From positions 1 through 64,000 of the forward strand of contig JAEYXD010000232.1 in assembly GCA_023428645.1 (NCBI GenBank): a DNA stretch of 64,000 bases, in the 5' to 3' direction. Source of the stretch: Pseudomonadota bacterium (GTDB lineage: Bacteria; Pseudomonadota; Gammaproteobacteria; Steroidobacterales; Steroidobacteraceae). A model generated the notes under the pieces. That model searched no databases and was not told where the DNA came from. It saw only the letters and a list, made by a program, of their open reading frames with translations. The stretch's first letter is position 1; the number at the start of each line of letters is the position of its first letter. The translations under genes were made by a program, and so were the position numbers. Shown piece after piece: positions 35,346 to 44,624 of the stretch.

Positions 35346-37508
35346 ATGCTCCATAGATTGATACGCTCGACGCTGCTCGTTCTGATGCTGACGCTCGGGA
35401 CGGCCGCCCAATCAGTCCATTCGGCCCCGCATCCCGCGTTTCCGCGTCCGACCGAGCTCGAGCGCGACATCGCTTTCTGGCGGCGGATCTACACCGAAGT
35501 CACGACGGGCGGCGGCTTGCTGCACGATCCAGAGCGGCTCGATGTCGTCTATGAAGTCGTGCGGTTCCCCTCGGATCTCAATCCGCGCCAGCGCTCTAAG
35601 CATGTCGATGACCTGAAAAAGAAGTACGCGCGCATTCTCGATCGGCTGGCGACGGTCGACGACGACAAGCTCACGCCGGAAGAGCGGCGCGTCTACGAGC
35701 TCTGGCCCAAAGGCACGCGACGATCGCGTTTCGAGCAGGCGTCCGAGGAGATTCGCTTCCAGCTCGGGCAGGCCGATCGCTTTCGCGAGGGGCTGATTCG
35801 TTCCGGCGCCTATCGGGACTACATCGCCACGACGTTCGAGCAGATGGGCTTGCCGCGTGAGCTCGCGGCGCTTCCGCACGTCGAGTCATCATTCAATACG
35901 TACGCCTATTCGAAAGTCGGCGCGGCGGGCATGTGGCAATTCATGCGCTCGACCGGCCAACGTTTCCTGCGCATCGATGCGACCGTCGACGAGCGGCTCG
36001 ATCCTTATCGCGCAACGAAAGCGGCGGCGCGCTACCTCGAGCAGAACTACATCGTGCTCGGCACGTGGCCGCTGGCATTGACCGCTTACAACCATGGCTC
36101 GGGCGGCATGCGGCGCGCGAAAGAGCAGCTGGGCACCGACGACATCGCCGTCATCGCGCGCAAGTACCAGAGCCGCTCGTTCGGGTTCGCGTCGCGCAAT
36201 TTCTATGTCGCCTTCCTGGCGGCGCTCGAGATCGACCAGAACCCCGAGGCGTTCTTCGGCCCGATCAAGCTGCATCCCGTCGACAACAGCAGCGTCATCG
36301 AGCTGCCGAACTACATTCCGGCGAGCCGCATCGCCAGCTCGCTCAAACTCGAAATGGACGTGCTGCGTCGCTTGAATCCTTCCCTGCTCGGCTCGGTCTG
36401 GAACGGCGCTCGCCACGTGCCGCGCGGCTTCGAGCTGCGCGTGCCGGCGCATGTCGACGCGACCGCCGCGTTGCGGACGCTGTCGGCCGGCGAGGTCTAC
36501 GACGCGCAAGTCGCCGAGACCGGTCATCGCGTACGCAATGGCGAGACGCTGTCGACGATCGCGAGTCGCTACAACGTCAGCATGACGCGGCTTGCGGAGC
36601 TGAACGGGTTGAGCAAACCCTATCGGATCAACGCGGGCCAGATGCTCACGCTGCCGACGAAGCCCGGCCAGCCCGCCGCAATCGTCGCGGCGACGCAGCG
36701 TCCGGTCGCGAAGCCGGTCGCCGCGCCGACACCGCAGACGGGCGTCGTCGGCGAAAATCGCTATGTCGTGCGCCGCGGCGATACGTTGTCGAAGATCGCG
36801 ACGAAGCACGGCATGACGGAGGAAGCGTTGATGGAGCTGAACAGCATCCGGAATCGCAACTTCGTCTACGAAGGCCAGGTGCTCGCACTCGCAGCCGCGG
36901 CGCGCGCGGCGCCGCCCGCCGAGGCGCAAGTGCCGGTCGAGAATATCGTCGCGCCGCCCGCCGAGCCCGCCGCCGTCGCCGAAGCGTCCGAGCCCGTCTC
37001 GGAGCTCGAAGCCGAAGCGATCGGGCCGACGCTCGTGCCGGGCATCCAGGCCGCGGCATCCGCAGACCCGGGCGACTTCTCGGTTCACGACGAGGCTTTC
37101 GTGCTCGTGCAGGCGACCGAAACGATGGGTCATTACGCCGAGTGGCTGGAAGTGCGCGCGAGCCAATTGCGCAAGATCAATCGGATGACGACTGCCACGC
37201 CGGTCGTGATCGGACGCAAGGTGAAGCTCGATTTCTCCAAGGTGACGCCCGATCAGTTCGAGGCGCGTCGCATGGAATATCACAAGCGGCTGCAGGAGAC
37301 GTTCTTCACGCAGTTCCGCATCAAGGGCAACGAGACCCACGTCATCAAGCGCGGGGAATCGGTATGGGTGCTTGCGCAACAGCGCTATAACATTCCGATC
37401 TGGCTCTTGCGCCAGTACAACCCCGATGTCGATCTTGGCGCGATCAAGCCGGGCACGAGGCTCGTGATCCCGACGGTCGAGCCGGCGGCGCCGGATCCGG
37501 CAGCCTAG
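35346..37508 (+). CDS. mltD: Membrane-bound lytic transglycosylase D with LysM domains
   Basis: Signal-type N-terminus (LIRSTLLVLMLTLGTAAQS). The SLT catalytic domain has its glutamate in LAALPHVESSFNTYAYSKVGAAGMWQFM, followed by YRATKAAARYLEQNYIVLGTWPLALTAYNHG. Two LysM domains follow (HRVRNGETLSTIASRYNVSM and NRYVVRRGDTLSKIATKHGM), then an Ala/Pro/Glu linker and a third LysM-like unit (THVIKRGESVWVLAQQRYNI). It cleaves peptidoglycan glycan strands to 1,6-anhydro-muropeptides. ATG 35346 is preferred to an in-frame TTG at 35337. It leads a plus-strand run of cell-wall genes. Confidence 0.92.
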   Translation: MLHRLIRSTLLVLMLTLGTAAQSVHSAPHPAFPRPTELERDIAFWRRIYTEVTTGGGLLHDPERLDVVYEVVRFPSDLNPRQRSKHVDDLKKKYARILDRLATVDDDKLTPEERRVYELWPKGTRRSRFEQASEEIRFQLGQADRFREGLIRSGAYRDYIATTFEQMGLPRELAALPHVESSFNTYAYSKVGAAGMWQFMRSTGQRFLRIDATVDERLDPYRATKAAARYLEQNYIVLGTWPLALTAYNHGSGGMRRAKEQLGTDDIAVIARKYQSRSFGFASRNFYVAFLAALEIDQNPEAFFGPIKLHPVDNSSVIELPNYIPASRIASSLKLEMDVLRRLNPSLLGSVWNGARHVPRGFELRVPAHVDATAALRTLSAGEVYDAQVAETGHRVRNGETLSTIASRYNVSMTRLAELNGLSKPYRINAGQMLTLPTKPGQPAAIVAATQRPVAKPVAAPTPQTGVVGENRYVVRRGDTLSKIATKHGMTEEALMELNSIRNRNFVYEGQVLALAAAARAAPPAEAQVPVENIVAPPAEPAAVAEASEPVSELEAEAIGPTLVPGIQAAASADPGDFSVHDEAFVLVQATETMGHYAEWLEVRASQLRKINRMTTATPVVIGRKVKLDFSKVTPDQFEARRMEYHKRLQETFFTQFRIKGNETHVIKRGESVWVLAQQRYNIPIWLLRQYNPDVDLGAIKPGTRLVIPTVEPAAPDPAA

Positions 37509-37528
37509 TACCTGCGTTGAGGTTCGCG

Positions 37529-37921
37529 ATGCAGTGCAACTTTCGTCTTCGTCTCGTCGCCGTCGCAAGCGCCGCGCTGGCGCTGAGCGCCTGCATGACC
37601 GCGCAGACATACGAAGGGCCGCGGCGTCCGCGCAGCGAAGTCGCGCATATCGCAGGCGATCTTGCGTTGAGCGCGGGCGCGCCGGTGAGCCTGCTGCTGC
37701 GGCAAGTCGACGGCATCACGCTCAGCGTCGGTCAGAACGCGGTCGACGTGCTGCCGGGCACACACACGCTGCTCGTCGATTGCCGTATTCGGGAGACTGG
37801 TGGCGTGTCGCGCCACTCCATCGAAGTCGACGTGTACGAGGGGCGCACTTATCGTCTCGTCCCGGAGACAGGGCCGGGGTTGCGGGAATGCACGGACGTG
37901 CGCCTGGAGGCGGTCGAGTGA
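37529..37921 (+). CDS. Small lipoprotein of unknown function
   Basis: Signal peptide with lipobox (LALSAC), mature part about 110 aa. Recognisable blocks are the TYEGPRRPRSEVAHIAGD start and a beta-rich GTHTLLVDCRIRE...RTYRLVPETGPG segment with two cysteines. I have seen such GPxRPxSEVA lipoproteins widely in proteobacteria, but no role is known. ATG 37529 has GAGG six bases upstream. It follows mltD after 20 bases and precedes the L,D-transpeptidase, so a cell-envelope role is plausible. Confidence 0.7.
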   Translation: MQCNFRLRLVAVASAALALSACMTAQTYEGPRRPRSEVAHIAGDLALSAGAPVSLLLRQVDGITLSVGQNAVDVLPGTHTLLVDCRIRETGGVSRHSIEVDVYEGRTYRLVPETGPGLRECTDVRLEAVE

Positions 37922-38048
37922 CCGTCGTCGGACATGTTGCGCGCGCGATGTCCGGTGCGCGCCGATCGCCTTGGTCATCCTGCGCGCGAACATAAGCAGG
38001 CTATACTCCGTGCCGTGGACCATTCGAGAAGCTTCTAATTACTATTCC

Positions 38049-38597
38049 ATGCATCGAGTCCTCGCTGTCTCGTTGATGTTGCTGTGCGCGACTTTCGCTC
38101 GCGCCGAAACGCCGTTGTCTTCTTCGGCGATCGCGACGCCTACGCCGGACATGGGGTTGGAGGCGGGCTTGCCGCTCGCGGACAGCGTCATCGTTCGCAA
38201 GGGAGAGCGCCGGCTGTTCCTGATGCGCAATGGCGCGGTGCTGCGCAGCTACAAGATCGCGCTCGGATTGCGTCCCGACGGACACAAGCAGTTTGAGGGC
38301 GATTTGCGCACTCCCGAAGGCAAATACCGGCTGGTGCGGCGTAATCCGAACAGCGAGTACTTTCTGTCGATTCTGATTTCCTATCCGAACGAGGACGATG
38401 TCGCACGAGCTCGGAAGCAAGGCCAGCGGCCAGGCGGTGCGATCATGATCCATGGCCAGCCGAACCTTCCGACGCGGTCGAAGGATTATTATGCGACCGT
38501 CGACTGGACGGAGGGATGTATCGCCGTGTCGAACTCCGACATGGTCGAGATTTGGCTCATGACGCCGCCGGATACGCCGATCGAGATCCATCCGTGA
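38049..38597 (+). CDS. L,D-transpeptidase (YkuD domain), secreted
   Basis: Signal peptide (VLAVSLMLLCATFARA), then a YkuD domain of about 130 residues: VIVRKGERRLFLMRNGAVLRSYKIALG, LRTPEGKYRLVRRN, IMIHGQPN and the catalytic DWTEGCIAVSNSDM with Cys and the upstream His. It makes 3-3 peptidoglycan cross-links or attaches proteins in the periplasm. Length is normal for the short secreted type. The stop overlaps the GTG of the next gene (GTGA), so translation of ppnN is coupled. Confidence 0.93.
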   Translation: MHRVLAVSLMLLCATFARAETPLSSSAIATPTPDMGLEAGLPLADSVIVRKGERRLFLMRNGAVLRSYKIALGLRPDGHKQFEGDLRTPEGKYRLVRRNPNSEYFLSILISYPNEDDVARARKQGQRPGGAIMIHGQPNLPTRSKDYYATVDWTEGCIAVSNSDMVEIWLMTPPDTPIEIHP

Positions 38598-40000
38598 GTG
38601 ACAATCGAACTTCTGTCTCGCTCTCGCAGGTCGAATCCGAGGGCTTGGTGGACGCGCGGGTATCGCCGCTCGGCAGCCTGGAGAATCTTTCGCAGCGCGA
38701 AGTGGAGCAGCTGCTCACGGCCGGCCGCGGCGGCGTTTACGAATTGTTCCGACGCTGCGCACTCGCCGTCCTGTCGTCCGGCCTCGAATCCGATGACGTG
38801 CGCGCGATCTTCGATCGCTACAAGGATTTCGACATTCGCCTCGGCCGTCAGGCCTGGGGAGTGAAGCTGGACGTGCGCAATGCGCCATCGAGCGCGTTCG
38901 TCGATGGTCAGATGCTCCGCGGCATCAAGGAGCACTTGTTCGCCGTGCTGCGCGATATCGTGTACATCCACGACGCGATCCTCGGCAGCAATCGCTTCGA
39001 TCTGACCGACTCGTCGAACATCACGAACGCCGTCTACCACATCCTGCGCAACGCGCGGATCCTCGACTACAAGGGCAAGCCCGATCTGGTCGTCTGCTGG
39101 GGCGGGCATTCGATCGGTTCGGCCGAGTACGACTACACGAAGCGCGTCGGCTACGAGCTCGGCTTGCGCGCGTTGAGCGTATGCACCGGTTGCGGTCCCG
39201 GAGCGATGAAGGGCCCGATGAAGGGCGCGACGATCGGCCACTCGAAACAACGCATTCGCGACGGCCGCTACATCGGCATGACCGAGCCCGGCATCATCGC
39301 CGCGGAGCCGCCGAATCCGATCGTGAATCAGCTCGTGATCATGCCGGACATCGAAAAGCGCCTCGAGGCGTTCGTACGCACCGCGCACGCGATCATCGTC
39401 TTCCCCGGCGGCGCCGGCACGGCCGAGGAGATCCTCTATCTGCTCGGCTTGTTGCTCGATCCGGCGAACGCCGAGCAGCCACTGCCCGTCGTTTTCACGG
39501 GCCCGCCGTCCGCGGCCGAATACTTCGGTCAGATCGACCGCTTCATCGGCGCGACGCTCGGCAACCTGGCGCAGCAGCGCTACAAGATCATCATCGGCGA
39601 TCCCGCGCAGGCCGCCCGTGAGGTCGCCCGCGGCATCGAGAGCGTGCGCGAGTACCGTCGCGCGAAGAGCGACGCTTACAACTACAATTGGCTGCTGAAG
39701 ATTCCAGCGGATTTCCAGCGTCCATTCGAGCCCACGCACGAAGCGATGGCGAAGCTCGAGCTCAAGCGCGACCTCTCGCCGCACCTCCTCGCCGCCAACC
39801 TGCGGCGTGCGTTCTCGGGCATCGTGGCCGGCAACGTGAAGGAGCAGGGTATTCAAGCGATCGAGGCCCGCGGCCCGTACGAGCTGCACGGCGACAAGGC
39901 CGTGATGCGGCTGCTCGATGAGCTGTTGGGGGCTTTCGTCGCGCAGAAGCGCATGAAGATCGCCGGCGAGTATCGCCCGTGCTATCGCCTCGTCGCATGA
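38594..40000 (+). CDS. ppnN: Nucleotide 5'-monophosphate nucleosidase PpnN (LOG family)
   Basis: 468 residues. The LOG core shows LVVCWGGHSIGSAEYDYTKRVGYELG, LSVCTGCGPGAMKGPMKGA and FPGGAGTAEEILYLLGLLLD (the PGGxGTxxE motif). The N-terminal (LENLSQREVEQLL, VYELFRRCALAVLSSG) and C-terminal (FSGIVAGNVKEQGIQAIEARGPYELHG) extensions are typical of YgdH/PpnN. The enzyme hydrolyses purine and pyrimidine monophosphates and is a known (p)ppGpp target in E. coli. GTG 38594 overlaps the upstream stop and its own stop overlaps the next ATG, a three-gene coupled operon. Confidence 0.93.
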   Translation: MSDNRTSVSLSQVESEGLVDARVSPLGSLENLSQREVEQLLTAGRGGVYELFRRCALAVLSSGLESDDVRAIFDRYKDFDIRLGRQAWGVKLDVRNAPSSAFVDGQMLRGIKEHLFAVLRDIVYIHDAILGSNRFDLTDSSNITNAVYHILRNARILDYKGKPDLVVCWGGHSIGSAEYDYTKRVGYELGLRALSVCTGCGPGAMKGPMKGATIGHSKQRIRDGRYIGMTEPGIIAAEPPNPIVNQLVIMPDIEKRLEAFVRTAHAIIVFPGGAGTAEEILYLLGLLLDPANAEQPLPVVFTGPPSAAEYFGQIDRFIGATLGNLAQQRYKIIIGDPAQAAREVARGIESVREYRRAKSDAYNYNWLLKIPADFQRPFEPTHEAMAKLELKRDLSPHLLAANLRRAFSGIVAGNVKEQGIQAIEARGPYELHGDKAVMRLLDELLGAFVAQKRMKIAGEYRPCYRLVA

Positions 40001-40698
40001 CGATGGTCATCACCTACAGGATTGCGACGCCCGATTCCCGTGAGCGCGTCTTCAATCTGGAGCTGGACAGCGACAGCGCGGAGCTCACGACGGCGCCGAA
40101 TGCCAATGCGCCGGCCTGGACCGAGCTCGCTTTCAATCAGTGCCAGGGCTGTCCGCTCGGCAAGGACGTGAAGCACTGTCCCGCAGCCCTGCATCTCGCG
40201 AGCGTCATCGACGGCTTCAGTGATCTCGTTTCCTACGACCAGGTGCGCGTCACCGTCGATAGCGAAGAGCGCTCGGTCGTCGCGACGCTGTCGGCGCAAC
40301 AAGCGCTCGCCTCGCTGATGGGGTTGATCATGGCCTCGAGCGGCTGTCCGCGCACGGCGGTATTCCGGCCGATGGCGCGCTTTCATCTGCCGTTCTCGAG
40401 CGAATCCGAGACGGCCTACCGCGTCGCGTCGATGTATCTCGTCGCGCAGCAGTTCAAGGCGCGCAGCGGCGCGGCGGCGGATTTCCAGCTCGCGGATCTG
40501 GAGAGCGTGTATCGCGGCGTCCACGCAGTGAATCGCGGCATGGCGCAGCGGTTGCGCGCAGCGAGCCGTCAAGACGCGATCGTGAATGCGATCGTGCTGC
40601 TCGACGTTTACAGCAGTCTGGTGCCGGCCGCGATCCACGACATCCTGGACGAAGTGAAGCCGGCGTTCGCCGCGCTGCTGACGTCTGAAGAAAAGTGA
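39997..40698 (+). CDS. Conserved hypothetical protein with CxxC...C cluster
   Basis: 233 residues, ATG overlapping the ppnN stop (ATGA). Near residue 45 it has NQCQGCPLGKDVKHCPA, a three-cysteine pattern suggesting metal or Fe-S binding. Around residue 110 it has MASSGCPRTAVFRPMARFHLPFSSESETAYRVASMYL, a highly regular conserved-looking block. The remainder is helical. No named family is assigned with confidence. Tight coupling to ppnN suggests a linked role, perhaps in nucleotide or redox control. Confidence 0.75.
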   Translation: MTMVITYRIATPDSRERVFNLELDSDSAELTTAPNANAPAWTELAFNQCQGCPLGKDVKHCPAALHLASVIDGFSDLVSYDQVRVTVDSEERSVVATLSAQQALASLMGLIMASSGCPRTAVFRPMARFHLPFSSESETAYRVASMYLVAQQFKARSGAAADFQLADLESVYRGVHAVNRGMAQRLRAASRQDAIVNAIVLLDVYSSLVPAAIHDILDEVKPAFAALLTSEEK

Positions 40699-40942
40699 TG
40701 CCGGCGCGAACGACGGCGCGCGTCGCTCGTCGGCACGGTGACACGCCAATAATCGCCGGTTAAATCCGCGCAATCGCGCTGCATGCGCGCGCGATTCGGC
40801 AGCGCATCGTTCACACAAGGCGTGAATGTTGGGATGGCTGTCGCACTCTGGCTACGCATTCGGGGGGCTGTGACCCAGTTCCTGACGCCTCTCGATGCTC
40901 GAACTTAACGTCGCTCGCAACTTGAGTCCGAGGACGATCGTC

Positions 40943-41188
40943 ATGATGAACGAGCACAACCGCGATGACATGCTGGCGACCGGCGCGCATCACGCGTGGA
41001 CCGGCGAGCCCGCGGGTTCGGTCGTTCGCGCGGGCGCGCCGTCCCGGGATCCGCAGCGCAACTGGCTCGAGCGCGCGCAGCCCACGAATCCGCGTCACGC
41101 GGCGATCACGCGCTCGTTGTACAGCTGGTCGAATTACAAGAGCTGGTCCGACAAGGTGCGGAACAGCTGGGACAAGGAGAAGAAGTAA
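40943..41188 (+). CDS. Small hypothetical protein, about 81 aa
   Basis: Not recognised. The start MMNEHNRDDML at 40943 has GAGG eleven bases upstream; the frame could extend to 40895. The product is hydrophilic with several tryptophans and ends SWSNYKSWSDKVRNSWDKEKK, where SW recurs at intervals. No signal peptide or membrane helix. It is convergent with and only six bases from the ParA gene. Confidence 0.5.
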   Translation: MMNEHNRDDMLATGAHHAWTGEPAGSVVRAGAPSRDPQRNWLERAQPTNPRHAAITRSLYSWSNYKSWSDKVRNSWDKEKK

Positions 41189-41193
41189 ATCGA

Positions 41194-41931
41194 TCAAGTG
41201 CCGACGGGCGTCGCCGTCGGCATGATCGCGCTCGCTGTCGTCGAGGACGTGATTGCGGGCGTGCCGGCCTCGATGTCGAGAGGCTTGCGTTGCGACAGCC
41301 AGCCGATGAGCGGCAGCCACTGCTCCAGATCCTCCCGTACGAGATAGGGCTTCACTTCGAAAATGCCGACGCCCGATTCGGCGGCGCGGATATAGTTCTG
41401 CGAATCGCGCAACGTCGCGACGACCGGGATACGCAGCGTCTCCAGGAACTTCATCAGCGACTTGAAGATCACCGTGTGCTTTTTCACGCGGTTCGCGATG
41501 ACGGCGATGCGCTGATCCTCGCGCCGGATCTTCGCGATCAGCAGCAGGTCCGATATGCACTTCGCCGCGGCGTGAATGTCGATGTCGGAGGGCAGTACGG
41601 GCACGAGGATCGCTGTCGCGCTGCGGGTGATGTCCGGCAGGCGCTGCGGCTCCAGCGCGGCCGGCGTATCCACGATGAGCCGCTCGCTATCGAGCGGCAG
41701 GCGCGTCGCGAAGCTGCGCGTGACACGCGAGTTGCGCTCGAATCCGGCGATGCCGTGCACGGTCGCCTGGCCTTTCGCGCGCTTGCTCAGCCAACGCGTC
41801 GTCGAGCCCTGGGCGTCCAGATCCATGAGCGTCGGCCGGAGTCCCGCGACGGCGTAGTAGCTCGCGAGATTGGTGGCAATCGTCGTCTTGCCCGAGCCAC
41901 CCTTTGGATTCAACAGCACGATTTTCTGCAT
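41194..41931 (-). CDS. ParA/MinD-family ATPase (orphan)
   Basis: 245 residues with the deviant Walker A motif at the N-terminus (VLLNPKGGSGKTTIATNLASYYA), the switch region MDLDAQGSTTRWLSKR, and the Walker B-type strand LIVDTPAAL. It ends in a flexible Thr/Ala/Pro tail. No ParB, parS-like repeat or MinC/MinE gene lies nearby, so it is more likely a positioning ATPase for another cargo than a chromosome or plasmid partition protein. It is transcribed alone. Confidence 0.87.
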   Translation of the reverse strand: MQKIVLLNPKGGSGKTTIATNLASYYAVAGLRPTLMDLDAQGSTTRWLSKRAKGQATVHGIAGFERNSRVTRSFATRLPLDSERLIVDTPAALEPQRLPDITRSATAILVPVLPSDIDIHAAAKCISDLLLIAKIRREDQRIAVIANRVKKHTVIFKSLMKFLETLRIPVVATLRDSQNYIRAAESGVGIFEVKPYLVREDLEQWLPLIGWLSQRKPLDIEAGTPAITSSTTASAIMPTATPVGT

Positions 41932-42192
41932 GCGATCGTGTCGGCGCTAGGCGTCAGTGACGCGACGGTGCGGCGATGAATGTCCTGCGTCCCGGTCCGC
42001 CGTGCAATCAGCCGAACGCTGAATGCCCGCGGGTCGTGTCGCGGCTGAGTTTCGCTAGAGCCTAGCACGCGGGGTTTCCCCTGCAAGCGACACTTTGTGA
42101 ACGCGATCACCTTGTGGCCTCCTGTACCCTGTGAGTCACCTCACGCTTCCAGCCACCTTGGCCGCGTACATTTCGTCGCACGTTTGCGAGGC

Positions 42193-42429
42193 ATGCCTAT
42201 GGAATTTCTGTTGCTCTGGGTCGATGAGCTCGACGATGCGGTGGGCACGCTGCGTCACTTGATCCCGCGAATTCTCGGCTTTCTATTCGCGACCATCGCG
42301 TTCCTGGGCGCTGCGCTCGCATGCAGTCTCGCGCCTCACGCGACCTTCGGCATCGCCGCGGTCGGACTCTCGGTGTCGCTCTTCGAAGTGGCTCGCCGGC
42401 GGCGGGCACGGCAGGGCGCTCGCTCCTAG
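42193..42429 (+). CDS. Small inner-membrane protein, about 78 aa
   Basis: The start at ATG 42193 or 42199 is preceded by GCGAGG. Two hydrophobic helices (ILGFLFATIAFLGAALACSLA and ATFGIAAVGLSVSLFEVA) are separated by a short turn, with an acidic N-terminus (WVDELDDAVG) and a very basic end (RRRRARQGARS), which orients both ends towards the cytoplasm. No family recognised. It lies upstream of htpG but is separated from it by the heat-shock promoter. Confidence 0.55.
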   Translation: MPMEFLLLWVDELDDAVGTLRHLIPRILGFLFATIAFLGAALACSLAPHATFGIAAVGLSVSLFEVARRRRARQGARS

Positions 42430-42535
42430 CAAGCGGCGCACCGAATCACCTCACTGCATCTTTGCCCGACAGCCGCCGCGGCGGCCGCAGCGCTTTTTCG
42501 GCAACTTGCGGGCCGCTGCAGGACTCGCCGCCCGA

Positions 42536-42562
42536 CTTGAATTCTCCTTCCTGACCCCTATA
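42536..42562 (+). promoter_or_regulatory. Sigma-32 (heat-shock) promoter of htpG
   Basis: CTTGAA (42536-42541), a 13-base spacer, and CCCCTATA (42555-42562) match the RpoH consensus CTTGAAA-N11-16-CCCCATnT. It lies 61 bases before the htpG start codon, consistent with heat-shock control of the chaperone. Confidence 0.82.
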
Positions 42563-42622
42563 AGCCCGGGCGGCGTTTATCATGCCCGCCCTTTTCGCGG
42601 GCCAATCACTGGAAGGACAGCC

Positions 42623-44497
42623 ATGACAGCAACGGGTGCGCAGACACTTGGATTTCAGGCCGAGGTCAAACAGCTCCTCAAATTGATGATCCACTCCTTG
42701 TACAGCCACAAGGAGATCTTCTTGCGCGAGCTCATTTCGAATGCTTCGGATGCCGCCGACAAGCTGCGCTTCGAAGCGCTCGCGAAGCCGGAACTGCTCG
42801 AAGGGCAGGGCGAGTTCGCCATCACGATCGATACCGACGCGCAGGCGCACACGATCACGATCACCGACAACGGCATCGGCATGACGCGTCAGGAGGCGAT
42901 CGAACATCTCGGCACGATCGCCAAATCCGGCACGGCGGAGTTCCTGTCCCAGCTCACTGGCGACCAGCGGCGCGATGCGCAGCTGATCGGGCAATTCGGC
43001 GTCGGCTTCTACTCGTCCTTCATCGTCGCCGATCGCGTCGAGGTGTTCTCGCGGCGCGCGGGTCAGCCGGCGAGCGAGGGCGTGCGTTGGGAATCGCAGG
43101 CGGACGGAGAGTTCACGGTCGAGACGATCGAGCGGCCCGAGCGCGGCACGAAGATCGTGCTGCACTTGAAAGAAGGCGAGCACGAGTTCGCCGAGGACTA
43201 TCGAATCCGCACGCTCGTGCGGAAGTATTCGGACCACATCGCATTCCCGGTGCGGATGCGCAAGAGCGACAAGGACGCCGACTACGAAGTCGTCAATCAC
43301 GCGCAGGCGTTGTGGACACGCCCGCGCACCGAGATCAAGGACGAGGAATACAAGGAGTTCTACAAGCACGTCACGCACGATTTCAGCGAACCGCTGGCGT
43401 GGTCGCACGGCAAGGTCGAGGGCAAGAAGGAATACACGAGCCTGCTGTACGTGCCGGCGCGTGCGCCGTTCGATCTATGGCACCGCGACGCCGCGCGCGG
43501 CGTGAAGCTGTACGTGCGCCGCGTTTTCATCATGGACGACGCCGAGCAGTTCCTGCCGCTGTATTTGCGCTTCATCAAAGGCGTCGTGGACTCGGCCGAT
43601 CTACCGCTGAACATTTCCCGCGAAATGCTGCAGCAGGACCCCGCGATCGACACGATTCGCACCGGCCTGGCGCGTCGTGTGCTCGACATGCTCGCGAAGC
43701 TCGCGAAGGACGACGCGGAAAAGTATGCGACCTTCTGGAAGGAATTCGGCGCCGTTCTGAAGGAAGGGCCGGGCGAGGATCATGGCAATCGCGAGCGCAT
43801 CGCGAAGCTGCTGCGCTTCGCATCGACGCATTCCGACAAGCCCGATCAGGACGTCAGCCTCGAGGACTATGTGGCGCGCATGAAGGCCGGGCAGAAGCAC
43901 ATCTACTACGTGATCGCGGAGACGTTCGCGGCGGCGAAGGCGAGCCCGCACATCGAGATCCTGCGCAAGAAGGGGATCGAGGTGCTGCTGCTGTCGGATC
44001 GCGTCGACGAGTGGCTCATGGATCATCTGCACGAGTTCGACGGCAAGAGCCTCAAGAGCGTGAATCGCGGCGATCTCGACCTCGGCGACGTACAGAGCGA
44101 CGAGGAGAAGAAGCAGCAGGAAACGCTGTCGCAGGAGCACGGCGCGTTGCTCGAGCGGCTCAAGAAGGCGGTCGACGAACGGGTCAGCGACGTCCGCGTG
44201 ACCTCGCGGCTCACGGATTCGCCGGCGTGTCTCGTGCTCGGTGATCAGGACATGGGCGCGCAGATGCGGCGCATCCTGGAAGCCGCTGGGCAGAAGGTGC
44301 CGACGACGAAGCCCGTGCTCGAAGTGAATCCGTCGCACCCGCTGCTCACGCGGTTGGCCGCGACGACGGAGGACGCGGCGTTCGGTGATCTGTCGTTGCT
44401 ACTGGTCGATCAGGCGACGCTGGCGGATGGTGCGCAATTGCCCGATCCCGCGCAGTTCGTGCAGCGGCTGAATCGAGTGTTGTTGTCGATGAACTAG
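42623..44497 (+). CDS. htpG: Molecular chaperone HtpG (Hsp90)
   Basis: 624 residues. The N-terminal GHKL ATPase domain shows IHSLYSHKEIFLRELISNASDA, ITITDNGIGMTRQEAIEHLGTIAKSGT and IGQFGVGFYSSFIVAD. The middle domain contains LYLRFIKGVVDSADLPLNISREMLQ, and the C-terminal dimerisation domain ends with PVLEVNPSHPLLTRL and LPDPAQFVQRLNRVLL. It is full length. ATG 42623 with GGAAGGA upstream is the obvious start; the annotated frame extends to 42506 but that covers the heat-shock promoter. Confidence 0.98.
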   Translation: MTATGAQTLGFQAEVKQLLKLMIHSLYSHKEIFLRELISNASDAADKLRFEALAKPELLEGQGEFAITIDTDAQAHTITITDNGIGMTRQEAIEHLGTIAKSGTAEFLSQLTGDQRRDAQLIGQFGVGFYSSFIVADRVEVFSRRAGQPASEGVRWESQADGEFTVETIERPERGTKIVLHLKEGEHEFAEDYRIRTLVRKYSDHIAFPVRMRKSDKDADYEVVNHAQALWTRPRTEIKDEEYKEFYKHVTHDFSEPLAWSHGKVEGKKEYTSLLYVPARAPFDLWHRDAARGVKLYVRRVFIMDDAEQFLPLYLRFIKGVVDSADLPLNISREMLQQDPAIDTIRTGLARRVLDMLAKLAKDDAEKYATFWKEFGAVLKEGPGEDHGNRERIAKLLRFASTHSDKPDQDVSLEDYVARMKAGQKHIYYVIAETFAAAKASPHIEILRKKGIEVLLLSDRVDEWLMDHLHEFDGKSLKSVNRGDLDLGDVQSDEEKKQQETLSQEHGALLERLKKAVDERVSDVRVTSRLTDSPACLVLGDQDMGAQMRRILEAAGQKVPTTKPVLEVNPSHPLLTRLAATTEDAAFGDLSLLLVDQATLADGAQLPDPAQFVQRLNRVLLSMN

Positions 44498-44524
44498 CCC
44501 GCTCTGCAGGGAGAGGGTCCTGGT

Positions 44525-44548
44525 GAAGGCGCACGAAAGTGCGCCTTC
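44525..44548. terminator. Bidirectional hairpin between htpG and the PEBP gene
   Basis: GAAGGCGCAC-GAAA-GTGCGCCTTC has ten perfect pairs and a GAAA tetraloop, 28 bases after the htpG stop and 77 before the end of the convergent gene. Likely a shared terminator. Confidence 0.75.
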
Positions 44549-44624
44549 AAATCTGTTCGCGACGCGCCGCGACGCGCCCTGCGCGCTCCTCAGTTGGCTG
44601 CGCGCCTTCTCTGTTCGGGAGCGG

